NCBI GenBank assembly: GCA_041821185.1
Contig: JBGUBD010000001.1
Coordinates: forward strand, 434,001-498,000
Source of the DNA: Phycisphaerales bacterium AB-hyl4
GTDB lineage: Bacteria > Planctomycetota > Phycisphaerae > Phycisphaerales > Phycisphaeraceae
Direction of reading: 5' to 3'
Length of the DNA: 64,000 nt
In this document: in pieces, positions 51,796 through 59,358 of the stretch
Layout of the letters: every line of letters starts with the position of its first letter
Position numbering within the stretch: the first letter of the stretch is position 1
The notes under the pieces: generated by a model
What the model saw: only the letters and a program-made list of their open reading frames with translations
What the model was told of the DNA's origin: nothing
Databases searched by the model: none
Made by a program: the position numbers and the translations under genes

Positions 51796-53034
51796 ATGCC
51801 CCACGCCCGCCCGCTCTATCAAGCCACGCTCGCCCTGCTCGCGCTCGCCTTCTTGGCCGCGCCCATGGTCGAGGCCCGCATCCGCCTGATCACTCTCCCC
51901 CCGCGCGAACGTGTCGAGATTCAGCTCGACCACGACAACGCCACCCTCGTCGAAGAAGAGCGCATCGTGCCGCTGATCGAAGGCGTCAACCAGATCGACT
52001 TCGCATGGGCTGGCACGCGCATCGACCCCGGCACGATTGTCTTCCGCGTGCTCGGCCCAGCCGATGGCGATGACCTTGATGCCACCGTCCTCTCCGTCAG
52101 CTACCCGCCGGGCGAAAACGCGCTTGTCTGGCATGTCGCCGCCACCGCCGCCGGCTCCGTCCGCGTCCGCATCAGCTATCTGCTCGGCCGACTCGATCGC
52201 AGCTTCAACTACCGCGCCGTCGCCGAGCACGACGAGCAATCGCTCACCCTGGCCCAATACGTCCGCGTGCAGAACCTCGCCGGCGAAACGTTCGGCGACA
52301 GCGAAATCCACGTCGGCGTCGGCGACACGTTCACCCGACCCATCGGCCTCAACGAAACACGCGAGATGCTCATCGAACGCTACGTCAACGTCCCCGTCCG
52401 CAAAACCTACACCGCCGACCTCGCAACCTTCGGCTACCTCCACGAACAACGCCAGCAACTCCGCGTCCCCATGCACTACATCCTCACCAACAACGCCGAC
52501 CACAACCTCGGCCGCGAACCACTCCCGCCCGGCAAGGTCCGCATCTTCCAGAAAGACCGACCCGACGCCGACGCCACCACCGCATTCCTCGGCGAAGACT
52601 GGGGCGAGTTCACACCCATCGACGATGAGATGGCCCTCTACCTCGGCGTCGCGCAAGACGTCGCTGTCCGACGCAACATCATCAAGCGCGAACGCGAACA
52701 GGTCACCGGCAACCTCAGCCACTTCCAGGTCGTCGTGCGATACGAAATCGAAAACTTCAAAGACGAGCCCGTCACCCTTCGCGTCGCGGAAGACATCGAA
52801 AAGCTCGCACAGGAAGTCGGCCTGAACAGCAGTCAGCCGCGCGAATGGGTTATCGACGCCGCCACAACCTTCGATGACGAACCCCTCGCCGACGAATCAT
52901 CACACGAGCGCGTGATGTTCGAAGCCGAGTTGTCCGCCCGCGCGGGCGACCAGGCGGAAAAGGTCGTGCACGAACTGCACCTGACCTTCCGCAATGAATG
53001 GGAACTGCCCGTCCGCCCCCTGCCTCGCCGTTAA
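51796..53034 (+). CDS. Secreted DUF4139-like protein, first of a paralog pair
   Basis: A 412-residue secreted protein. Signal: ATLALLALAFLAAPMVEA. The beta-rich mature part has NQIDFAWAGTRIDPGTIVFR and, further on, LRVPMHYILTNNADHNLGRE followed by LPPGKVRIFQKD, typical of the DUF4139 conserved region. ATG at 51796 follows CGGAG by eight bases. The next gene is a clear paralog. Function in the periplasm or envelope is not known. Confidence 0.72.
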   Translation: MPHARPLYQATLALLALAFLAAPMVEARIRLITLPPRERVEIQLDHDNATLVEEERIVPLIEGVNQIDFAWAGTRIDPGTIVFRVLGPADGDDLDATVLSVSYPPGENALVWHVAATAAGSVRVRISYLLGRLDRSFNYRAVAEHDEQSLTLAQYVRVQNLAGETFGDSEIHVGVGDTFTRPIGLNETREMLIERYVNVPVRKTYTADLATFGYLHEQRQQLRVPMHYILTNNADHNLGREPLPPGKVRIFQKDRPDADATTAFLGEDWGEFTPIDDEMALYLGVAQDVAVRRNIIKREREQVTGNLSHFQVVVRYEIENFKDEPVTLRVAEDIEKLAQEVGLNSSQPREWVIDAATTFDDEPLADESSHERVMFEAELSARAGDQAEKVVHELHLTFRNEWELPVRPLPRR

Positions 53035-53088
53035 CCCGACCAACCGTTTCGCGGCCGCCCCAACGGGGCGCCAAAGAAAGGCTCCGCC

Positions 53089-54495
53089 ATGCGATACCTC
53101 ATGCTTGCCATCATGCTCACCGCCGCCGTCGCCGGGCCCGCCCAGCCGACCGCCGCGCAGAACATCGACCTCTCCACCGTGCCCGGCCGCGACACGGTGC
53201 AACTGACCATCTACAACGCGGAAGACCTCACGCTTGTGCGCGAGACCCGCCACCTCACGTTCAAGCCCGGCGCGAACGTATTGCAGTTTTCGTGGGCGAA
53301 CACGTTGATTGATCCGACGTCGGTGGAGATTCGTTTTCTCGATCGGCCGGACGAGCTCACCGTACTCGACACGCGCTTCCCGCACGATCGACCGGAAGTG
53401 CTCTACTGGAACGTGCAAAGTGAGTTCGCCGGCGAAGCACGCGTCGAAATCACCTACTTCACCAGCGGCATCACTTGGCAGGCCGACTACACCGCCATCG
53501 CCAGCGAAGACGACGCCGCCGCTCACCTTGAAGGCTACGTCACCGTCACCAACAACTCCGGCGAAGACTACGAAAACGCGCAGATCCGCCTCGTCGTCGG
53601 CGAAATCAACCTCGTCGAACAGATCGACGAACTGGCCCGACGCGGCGTGATCCGTAAAGAAGACCGTGACACGCCCGACGTCCGCCGACGTGTTGTCACC
53701 GATATGGTCGGCCGCGCCGAAGCCATGATGGAATCCGCCCCCGCCCCGCGGCAGATCGTCAAGGAAGGCCTCAGCGAATACTTCATCTTCACCATTGAAG
53801 GCCGTGAAACCGTGCCCCATCAATGGTCCAAACGCCTCCGCAGCTTCGACGCGACCGACGTCTCTCTGCGCACCGTCTACCGCTACCGTCCGCAAGAGTA
53901 TGGCGACAAGCTCGTCCGCCTCTACCTGTTCCGTAATGACGCCGACGCCGGCCTCGGCAACGCGCCGCTGCCCGACGGCACGGTCCGCCTCTTCCGACGA
54001 AAGGCCGAGTCGAGCCTCAGCTACCTCACCCAACAGGACATTCGCTACATCCCCATCGGCGACGAAATCGAACTCGTGCTCGGCGAAGATCCCGAAGTCG
54101 TCTTCGAGCTCGTCAAGCAGCGCGTCTTCCGCAGCAACATCTGGCTTCAGGTGCACGGCCTCGACGTGCTCCGCCGTGCCGACGAGCCGGGCCTGGAGAT
54201 CGACCCACGCAGCCACGTCGTCGGCTGGGACACGCACGCCCTCTACGAGCAACGCATCCGCAATTACACCGACCGCCCGATCGAAGTCGAAGTCCGCCGA
54301 TCGTTCCCCGGCGATGTCGTGTTCCGCAGCGAACTCAACGCCAGCCGACACGACGTTCGCACCGTGCAGTACACCACCACGGTCGAGCCGGGCGAGACCG
54401 CGAGCCTGCCTTACGAGGTTGTGACAAAAGAAGGCCGAAACGCAGAGCAGCAGCGCGTCGCAATCGAAGAAATCGAACCGGCACAAGCCCCATAA
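53089..54495 (+). CDS. Secreted DUF4139-like protein, second of the pair
   Basis: A 468-residue secreted protein. Signal: MLAIMLTAAVAGPAQPTAAQ. Features shared with the previous gene are LQFSWANTLIDPTSVEIRFL (compare IDFAWAGTRIDPG) and LGNAPLPDGTVRLFRRK (compare LGREPLPPGKVRIF). A segment absent from the first copy, SGITWQADYTAI, is closer to the DUF4139 core motif. AAAGAAAGG precedes the ATG. The pair probably arose by tandem duplication. The stop overlaps a REP-like repeat. Confidence 0.78.
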   Translation: MRYLMLAIMLTAAVAGPAQPTAAQNIDLSTVPGRDTVQLTIYNAEDLTLVRETRHLTFKPGANVLQFSWANTLIDPTSVEIRFLDRPDELTVLDTRFPHDRPEVLYWNVQSEFAGEARVEITYFTSGITWQADYTAIASEDDAAAHLEGYVTVTNNSGEDYENAQIRLVVGEINLVEQIDELARRGVIRKEDRDTPDVRRRVVTDMVGRAEAMMESAPAPRQIVKEGLSEYFIFTIEGRETVPHQWSKRLRSFDATDVSLRTVYRYRPQEYGDKLVRLYLFRNDADAGLGNAPLPDGTVRLFRRKAESSLSYLTQQDIRYIPIGDEIELVLGEDPEVVFELVKQRVFRSNIWLQVHGLDVLRRADEPGLEIDPRSHVVGWDTHALYEQRIRNYTDRPIEVEVRRSFPGDVVFRSELNASRHDVRTVQYTTTVEPGETASLPYEVVTKEGRNAEQQRVAIEEIEPAQAP

Positions 54496-54540
54496 AGCCC
54501 ACGGCCTATTAAAGCCCACGGATGGCCATCCGTGGGCTTT
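54494..54540. repeat. REP-like palindrome with an extra half-copy (copy 11)
   Basis: A half-unit AAAGCCCACGGCC (54494-54505) precedes a perfect 30-base palindrome, AAAGCCCACGGATGG and its complement CCATCCGTGGGCTTT (54511-54540). It lies between convergent genes and ends in CTTT. Confidence 0.9.
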
Positions 54541-54573
54541 GCTACCACCCCCAAACCACCCCTCACCCTCGCC

Positions 54574-55656
54574 TCACAATGCCGCAAGCCGCTTCGCCCG
54601 GTCCGTGGCGACCAGGGCATTGATCAGCCCGTCCAGTTCGCCCGCCATGATCGAGCCGAGGTTGAACGACTCGCCCAGCCGATGGTCGACAACCATATTG
54701 TCCTTGTAGCGATAGGTCCGCACGCGCTCGCTTCGCCCGCCCGAGCCGATCATGCTCGACCGCTGCTCGGCCCGCTCGCTGTCAGCCTGCCTTTGAAAAT
54801 GGTCGTACACCCGGGCACGCAGAATCTGCCACGCACGCTCGCGGTTCTGCCGCTGGCTCTTCGTCTCCTGCATGCGGACCTCAATGCCCGTCGGCTTGTG
54901 AATCATGTGCACCGCGGTCGCGACCTTGTTCACGTTCTGCCCGCCGGGGCCTTGCGCCGTCGTGACATGTGTTTCGATATCGCTGTCAGGGATGTCGATC
55001 GCCAGCTTCTCCGGCTCAGGCAGCACCGCCACCGTCGCGGTCGAGGTGTGAATCCGCCCCTGCGTTTCCGTCGCCGGCACGCGCTTGACGCAGTGGACCC
55101 CGCCTTCATAGCCGAGCCCCTGCCACACGCCCAGCCCGCGCACGTTCGCCACCGCATGACGGACCCCGCCCTGATCGCCTGCCGACGCGCTGATCACCTC
55201 AAACGTCCACCCCTTCGTCCCGGCGAACGTCTGGTACATCTGCAACAGGTCGCCCGCCCACAGCGCCGCCTCGGCCCCGCCCGTACCGGCCCGCAGTTCC
55301 AGTATCACCGCGCCCACTGCCCGGTCGTCCGCCGTGACCAACTCGTTCGCCACCGCTTCCAGCAACGACTCTGTCTGCTCGCGCAACCCCGGCAGTTCGC
55401 TCGCCGCCAGTTCCGCAAGCTCCGCGTCCTCACGCTCGGCGACGATCTGCTCGTGCTCGGCGATCTGTTCGCGCAATGCTTTCCACTGTCGATACCGATC
55501 GACCAGTTCCGCGATCGCCGACCGCCGAACGCTCAACTCGCGCAGCTTGTCAGCGTCGCTCACGACCGCCGGGTCGACAAGCTTCGCCTCAAGCTCATCA
55601 AACTGCGCATCGAGCGCGTCGAGCTTGCTCACCAGGTTGGCATGCGGTTCGGTCAT
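54574..55656 (-). CDS. prfA: Peptide chain release factor 1
   Basis: A 360-residue release factor. The stop-codon recognition tripeptide is PAT in KRVPATETQGRIHTS, which marks RF1 (UAA/UAG), and the peptidyl-tRNA hydrolysis motif is GPGGQNVNKV. The N-terminal helical domain is rich in Glu and Leu. The C-terminal SERVRTYRYKDNMVVDHRLG also fits. ATG at 55656 is chosen; 55668 adds four residues. A methyltransferase gene (prmC) is not adjacent. Confidence 0.96.
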   Translation of the reverse strand: MTEPHANLVSKLDALDAQFDELEAKLVDPAVVSDADKLRELSVRRSAIAELVDRYRQWKALREQIAEHEQIVAEREDAELAELAASELPGLREQTESLLEAVANELVTADDRAVGAVILELRAGTGGAEAALWAGDLLQMYQTFAGTKGWTFEVISASAGDQGGVRHAVANVRGLGVWQGLGYEGGVHCVKRVPATETQGRIHTSTATVAVLPEPEKLAIDIPDSDIETHVTTAQGPGGQNVNKVATAVHMIHKPTGIEVRMQETKSQRQNRERAWQILRARVYDHFQRQADSERAEQRSSMIGSGGRSERVRTYRYKDNMVVDHRLGESFNLGSIMAGELDGLINALVATDRAKRLAAL

Positions 55657-55714
55657 CACGATTTCCAACTTCCCTCAGGGTTTCCAACTCTCCAAAGGCT
55701 TCCCACTCCCCAAA

Positions 55715-55740
55715 GGCAGAGCAGCTTAAGCTGCTCTGCC
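55715..55740. repeat. Perfect 26-base palindrome ahead of prfA
   Basis: GGCAGAGCAGCTT is followed directly by its reverse complement AAGCTGCTCTGCC. It lies 58 bases upstream of the prfA start and unlike the GCCCACGG family. The stretch 55668-55714 is made of short C-rich repeats (TTTCCAACTC, CCAAAGGC). Confidence 0.85.
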
Positions 55741-55807
55741 CGACACAACGAAAGTTTTCCCCTGGCCCCCACACGCCCGGCCCTGCGCACGCCCGGCCCC
55801 GCGCACG

Positions 55808-55838
55808 AAAAAGCCGCAGCGCTCAATGCACTGCGGCT
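55808..55838 (-). terminator. Intrinsic terminator of rpmE2
   Basis: On the minus strand AGCCGCAG and CTGCGGCT form a perfect eight-base stem followed by five T (55812-55808). It lies 19 bases past the rpmE2 stop. Confidence 0.88.
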
Positions 55839-55856
55839 CGTGTGGTTTTCTCGAAG

Positions 55857-56120
55857 CTACTTGCGCTTGGCGAAGTAGTTGCCAGCGAACTTGCGCTGGA
55901 ACTTCTCGACCCGGCCGGCGGTGTCGAGGAACTTCTGCTTGCCCGTGTAGTACGGATGCGACTCGCTGGAAATATCCACCTTCACCAGCGGATATTCGTT
56001 ACCGTCCTCCCACTTGATCGTCTCCTTCGAGTCGACCGTCGAGCGGGTGAGGAACTTGTAATCAGCCGAGACGTCCTGAAAAACGACCGGGCGATATTTC
56101 GGGTGAATATCTTTCTTCAT
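55857..56120 (-). CDS. rpmE2: Ribosomal protein bL31, type B
   Basis: An 87-residue L31. [20 protein letters not shown] and [20 protein letters not shown] then [10 protein letters not shown] are typical of type B. No cysteine is present, so this is the zinc-independent form, which in some bacteria replaces the zinc-binding type under zinc limitation. ATG at 56120 follows AGGTGG. A longer frame upstream is antisense to the aminotransferase gene. It ends in its own terminator. Confidence 0.93.
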   Translation of the reverse strand: MKKDIHPKYRPVVFQDVSADYKFLTRSTVDSKETIKWEDGNEYPLVKVDISSESHPYYTGKQKFLDTAGRVEKFQRKFAGNYFAKRK

Positions 56121-56180
56121 CACAGCCACCTTGCGTGCGGGGCGGTTAAGGGGGTTCTTGGCCTCAAAAGCGAGTCGCGT

Positions 56181-56209
56181 ATCATACGATCTTTTCAACT
56201 TGCGAGCAA
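56181..56209 (-). promoter_or_regulatory. Possible sigma70-like promoter of rpmE2
   Basis: On the minus strand TTGCTC (56209-56204) and TATGAT (56186-56181) are 17 bases apart, about 60 bases upstream of the rpmE2 ATG, in the gap to the divergent aminotransferase. Confidence 0.4.
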
Positions 56210-56216
56210 CACCACC

Positions 56217-57104
56217 ATGGACGTCTTTCTCAACGGCAAATTTCTCCCTCCCGACCAGGCCCGTCTGCCGGTCGATGATGCGGGCTTCCAGCACGCGGTC
56301 GGCCTGTTCGAGACCATGGCGGTCTACCACGGCAACGTCTTCCGCCTCGACAGCCACCTCGCCCGCCTCGCGGACTCCGCCAAACAGCTGGGCCTGACGC
56401 CAAAGCTTAACACCGACCCGCTGGCCGAGGCAGTGCGTAACACCATTAAACACAACAAGATCGACCGCGCCCGCCTCCGCCTCACCCTCACCGCCGGCTC
56501 GCTCTCGTTGCTCAAGCCCACCGACCAGGCGCCCACGCCTACGCTGCTGATCGTCCCCAGCGAGCCGACCGTCTACGCCCCGGAGTATTTCGATAAGGGG
56601 GTGATGGCTCTGGTCGCCCCGCCCGCCGCGAACCCCTTCGACCAGCTCGCCGGCCACAAGACGCTCTCCTACTGGGCACGCCTGCGCACCCTCCGCCAGG
56701 CCGCGAGCGCCGGCGCGGGTGAAGCCATCTGGCTCAGCGTCTCCAACCATCTGGCCAGCGGAGCGGTGTCCAACATCTTCCTGGTCAAGAACGACGCCCT
56801 GCTGACCCCCTTCGCCCGCGGCGAGGAGGCCAAGGGCGCCCTGCCCGCCCCCGTGCTGCCCGGCATCACCCGGGCCGCTGTGCTGGAACTGGCGGAGGAG
56901 ATGAACATTCCCGCTCACAAGCAGATGCTTTCGGTCAACGACCTGCTCGAAGCCGACGAGGTGTTCCTCACGAATTCAAGTTGGCATGTGCTGCCCGTGA
57001 CACAGGTAGAAAAGAAAACCGTCAGCGACGGCAAGGTCGGCCCCGTCACCCAAAAACTCCGCGAAGCGCTGCTGGCCAAGATCGAAGAAGAAACCATCGA
57101 CTGA
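56217..57104 (+). CDS. Aminotransferase class IV (PabC/IlvE-like)
   Basis: A 295-residue PLP fold-type IV enzyme. [20 protein letters not shown] is the N-terminal motif, [20 protein letters not shown] holds the catalytic Lys (residue about 151), and [20 protein letters not shown] is the C-terminal cofactor motif. Family members are branched-chain aminotransferases or aminodeoxychorismate lyases; the length of 295 and QAAS-type loop do not decide between them. It is divergent from rpmE2 and followed by serS. Confidence 0.9.
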   Translation: MDVFLNGKFLPPDQARLPVDDAGFQHAVGLFETMAVYHGNVFRLDSHLARLADSAKQLGLTPKLNTDPLAEAVRNTIKHNKIDRARLRLTLTAGSLSLLKPTDQAPTPTLLIVPSEPTVYAPEYFDKGVMALVAPPAANPFDQLAGHKTLSYWARLRTLRQAASAGAGEAIWLSVSNHLASGAVSNIFLVKNDALLTPFARGEEAKGALPAPVLPGITRAAVLELAEEMNIPAHKQMLSVNDLLEADEVFLTNSSWHVLPVTQVEKKTVSDGKVGPVTQKLREALLAKIEEETID

Positions 57105-57162
57105 CGTTTAGCCCTCGCGCCCACGCGAGGACGCGCTCCGGCGTAGGCGCCGGGACTAAACG
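57105..57162. repeat. Y-shaped inverted repeat
   Basis: CGTTTAGCCC (57105-57114) and GGGACTAAACG (57152-57162) form an outer stem. Inside are two separate stems, CCTCGCG/CGCGAGG and CCGGCG/GCGCCGG, giving a three-way junction. It fills the gap between the class IV aminotransferase and serS. Confidence 0.72.
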
Positions 57163-57213
57163 CGCTGCCTTGCGAACGCGCCACGGCATGAAACCCGATA
57201 CCATGCCCGCACC

Positions 57214-58575
57214 ATGATCGACCTTAAAGACCTACGCACGAACCCGGACAAGTATCGACGAGGCGCGGCGAACAAGCAGGTGAACGTCGGCATCGACGCG
57301 CTGCTCTCGCTCGACGCCGACCTGCGCCAGGCCATGACCCGGCAGCAGGAGCTGACCGCCGAGAAGAACCAGATCGGCAAGCAGATCGGCCAGATTGCGG
57401 GCAAGCTCAAAAAGGCTGGCGACAATGAACGAGCCGATTTGCAGCAGCAGATGAAGCAGCTTCAGCAACGGCCCGCCGCGATCAAGGAAGAAGAAGCGAA
57501 GCTCGCCGAGCAGGTGCATCAGCTTGAACAGCAGCGCGATGCGCTCTGGCTGCAAGTGCCCCAGCCCGCCGACGAAGACGTGCCCGTCGGTACGTCGGCC
57601 GACGACAACGTCGAGTTGCGTACGTGGAAGTCCGACTGGTTCGACCCCGCGAAGTCGTTCGCCGACAACAAGGGTTTCGAGCCGAAGTCGCACACCGAGT
57701 TAGGCGAAGCGCTCGGCCTGTTCGACTTTGAGCGGGGCGTGAAGATGGCGGGCAGCCGAAGCTACGTGCTCACCGGCGACGGCATGCGCCTGCACAACGC
57801 GGTGCTCCAGTTCGCCTTCAACTTCATGGTGCAGGACCACGGCTTCACACCCATGAGCGTGCCCGTGCTCGTCCGCGACCAGGTCATGGTCGGCACGGGC
57901 TTTTTCCCCGGCGGAAAAGATCAAGCCTACGAAGTGAAAGAGACTGAAAGAGGCGGCGGCTATGACCTCTACCTCACCGGCACGGGCGAAGTCGGCTTGA
58001 TGGGCTATCACGCTGACGAAATACTCGACGCCGACTCGCTGCCGCGCTGCTACACGACGGTGAGCACCTGCTTCCGCCGCGAAGCCGGGGCCGCGGGCAA
58101 AGACACTGCCGGGCTGTATCGCATCCACCAGTTCGACAAGGTTGAGCAGGTTGTCATCTGCCAGGCCGACGAGCAGACGTCTCGCGACTGGCACAAGAAA
58201 ATGATCGGCTACGTCGAAGCCTTGCTGCAAGCCCTCGAACTGCCCTACCGCCTGCTCCAATGCTGCACGGGCGACCTGGGCCCGAAAAACGCCGACATGA
58301 TCGACCTCGAAACGTGGATGCCCTCGCGCGAAAGCTATGGCGAAACACACTCGGCCTCCCGCCTCTACGACTACCAATGCCGCCGACTGAACATGCGCTA
58401 CAAAGACCCCGAGTCGGGCAAAAACGTGTTCTGCCACAGCCTGAACAACACGGTCGCCGCGAGCCCGCGCATTTTGATTCCAATCCTCGAGCTTTATCAG
58501 AACGAGGACGGCAGCATCACCGTGCCAACGGCGCTACGCCCGTACATGGGCGGCGCGGAACGCATCGGCGGTTGA
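57214..58575 (+). CDS. serS: Seryl-tRNA synthetase
   Basis: A 453-residue class II synthetase. The N-terminal tRNA-binding coiled coil spans about residues 30-105 (QQQMKQLQQRPAAIKEEEAK). Motif 2 is in TTVSTCFRREAGAAGKDTAG and GLYRIHQFDKVE, and motif 3 in LNNTVAASPRILIPILELYQ. It charges tRNA-Ser with serine in the cytoplasm. Length and layout are normal. It starts with ATG at 57214. Immediately after its stop lies a tandem-arm hairpin. Confidence 0.96.
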   Translation: MIDLKDLRTNPDKYRRGAANKQVNVGIDALLSLDADLRQAMTRQQELTAEKNQIGKQIGQIAGKLKKAGDNERADLQQQMKQLQQRPAAIKEEEAKLAEQVHQLEQQRDALWLQVPQPADEDVPVGTSADDNVELRTWKSDWFDPAKSFADNKGFEPKSHTELGEALGLFDFERGVKMAGSRSYVLTGDGMRLHNAVLQFAFNFMVQDHGFTPMSVPVLVRDQVMVGTGFFPGGKDQAYEVKETERGGGYDLYLTGTGEVGLMGYHADEILDADSLPRCYTTVSTCFRREAGAAGKDTAGLYRIHQFDKVEQVVICQADEQTSRDWHKKMIGYVEALLQALELPYRLLQCCTGDLGPKNADMIDLETWMPSRESYGETHSASRLYDYQCRRLNMRYKDPESGKNVFCHSLNNTVAASPRILIPILELYQNEDGSITVPTALRPYMGGAERIGG

Positions 58576-58588
58576 CTGGATTAGACAA

Positions 58589-58703
58589 TACAAGCCACGA
58601 AGACACGAAGGACACGAAGAAAACACGAAGAGAAACAAGAAGAGGAAGTATTTTCTCTTTTCTTCCTGCCTTCCTTCGTGTCCTTCGTGTCTTCGTGGCT
58701 AAT
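58589..58703. repeat. Tandem-arm hairpin, CACGAAGA/TCTTCGTG type
   Basis: The left arm (58589-58648) repeats ACACGAAGG/AAACACGAAGA units of nine to ten bases; the right arm (58660-58700) repeats the complement TTCCTTCGTGTC. It lies between serS and the dnaX stop, converging genes, and can act as a terminator. Confidence 0.82.
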
Positions 58704-58729
58704 TCCACTCCTGAAAATCTCGCGACGCT

Positions 58730-59350
58730 CTACGACTTCGGCGGATCGGAACTATCCTCGTCGCGGACGTCAATCAGGCTTGCTTCGGGGAAGATTTCTA
58801 GCGCCTGGCGGACCAATGGCAAGCCCATCGCTTCGCGACGATCGGACGCAGCGCCCGAGGTTGGTGATGGGGACGCGGCCGTATCCTCACCGCCGCTGGC
58901 GGGCGTTTCGCGGTCGAGCGTGACGCGGACGCGTCGGCCGGTGACGTCCTGCAACACCTTGCCGATCTGGGCGAGGCGTGGTTCGGTGGCGAATCCATAC
59001 ACTTCACGATGGCCGGGCACGATGCGGAGCGTGGCACGCTCGGCGTCGAGGCGGTCGAGTTGAACGAATCGCAGCCAGGCCCATGACGGCTTCTGCAGCG
59101 CGCGGTCGAGCACTGCCGACCAGACGGCGGCCGGATCGTCGGGGTTGTCGATGGGCGAGGGTAATGAAGCCGAGCCTTGAGTCGCAACGCGACGAAGGGC
59201 CGGATCGTCGGCTGAAGGAGGCGGCGAAGTCGCTGGTGGAGCATCCGGCCCTTCGTCGCGTTGCGACTCAGCCCTCGGCTTGGGGGGTGATACCTGACTG
59301 TTGACACTGCCCCCCGGGCCAGTCAGCGCCGCGCGGGTGTCAACGGCTTT
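58730..59350 (-). CDS. dnaX: DnaX tau-specific C-terminal part, read after a -1 frameshift
   Basis: This stretch has no independent start. Its frame joins that of dnaX after a -1 slip on the A10 run at 59357-59348. It then gives about 206 residues: a linker (residues about 1-90 of the part), containing PRAESQRDEGPDAPPATSP encoded by a MITE-like element, and a domain WSAVLDRALQKPSWAWLRFV, RATLRIVPGHREVYGFATEP, KVLQDVTGRRVRVTLDRE that matches the C-terminal domain of DnaX tau. Together tau would be 605 aa. It binds polymerase III and helicase. No ribosome binding site is visible ahead of any internal ATG. Confidence 0.8.
   Translation of the reverse strand, partial: KAVDTRAALTGPGGSVNSQVSPPKPRAESQRDEGPDAPPATSPPPSADDPALRRVATQGSASLPSPIDNPDDPAAVWSAVLDRALQKPSWAWLRFVQLDRLDAERATLRIVPGHREVYGFATEPRLAQIGKVLQDVTGRRVRVTLDRETPASGGEDTAASPSPTSGAASDRREAMGLPLVRQALEIFPEASLIDVRDEDSSDPPKS
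59167..59281. repeat. MITE-like inverted element, copy B
   Basis: AAGCCGAGCCTTGAGTCGCA and CGACGAAGGGCCGGATC on the left (59167-59207) mirror GATCCGGCCCTTCGTCG-type sequence and TGCGACTCAGCCCTCGGCTT on the right (59242-59281). It is related to copy A at 45781-45911. It lies inside the tau-specific coding stretch of dnaX and is read through without a stop in that frame. Confidence 0.88.
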
Positions 59351-59358
59351 TTTTTTTC
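59300..59358 (-). promoter_or_regulatory. Programmed frameshift site in dnaX
   Basis: On the minus strand a run of ten A (59357-59348) ends with G, so that the zero frame contains the heptamer A AAA AAG. Two bases later begins a stem, GTTGACAC (59344-59337), perfectly complementary to GTGTCAAC (59307-59300). The zero frame stops at 59323, eight codons past the slip. A -1 slip, or one extra A from polymerase slippage, opens the tau frame. Confidence 0.82.

Noticed and set aside
55857..56918. 353-codon frame containing rpmE2
   Set aside because: Only the last 87 codons are L31; the rest is antisense to the class IV aminotransferase.
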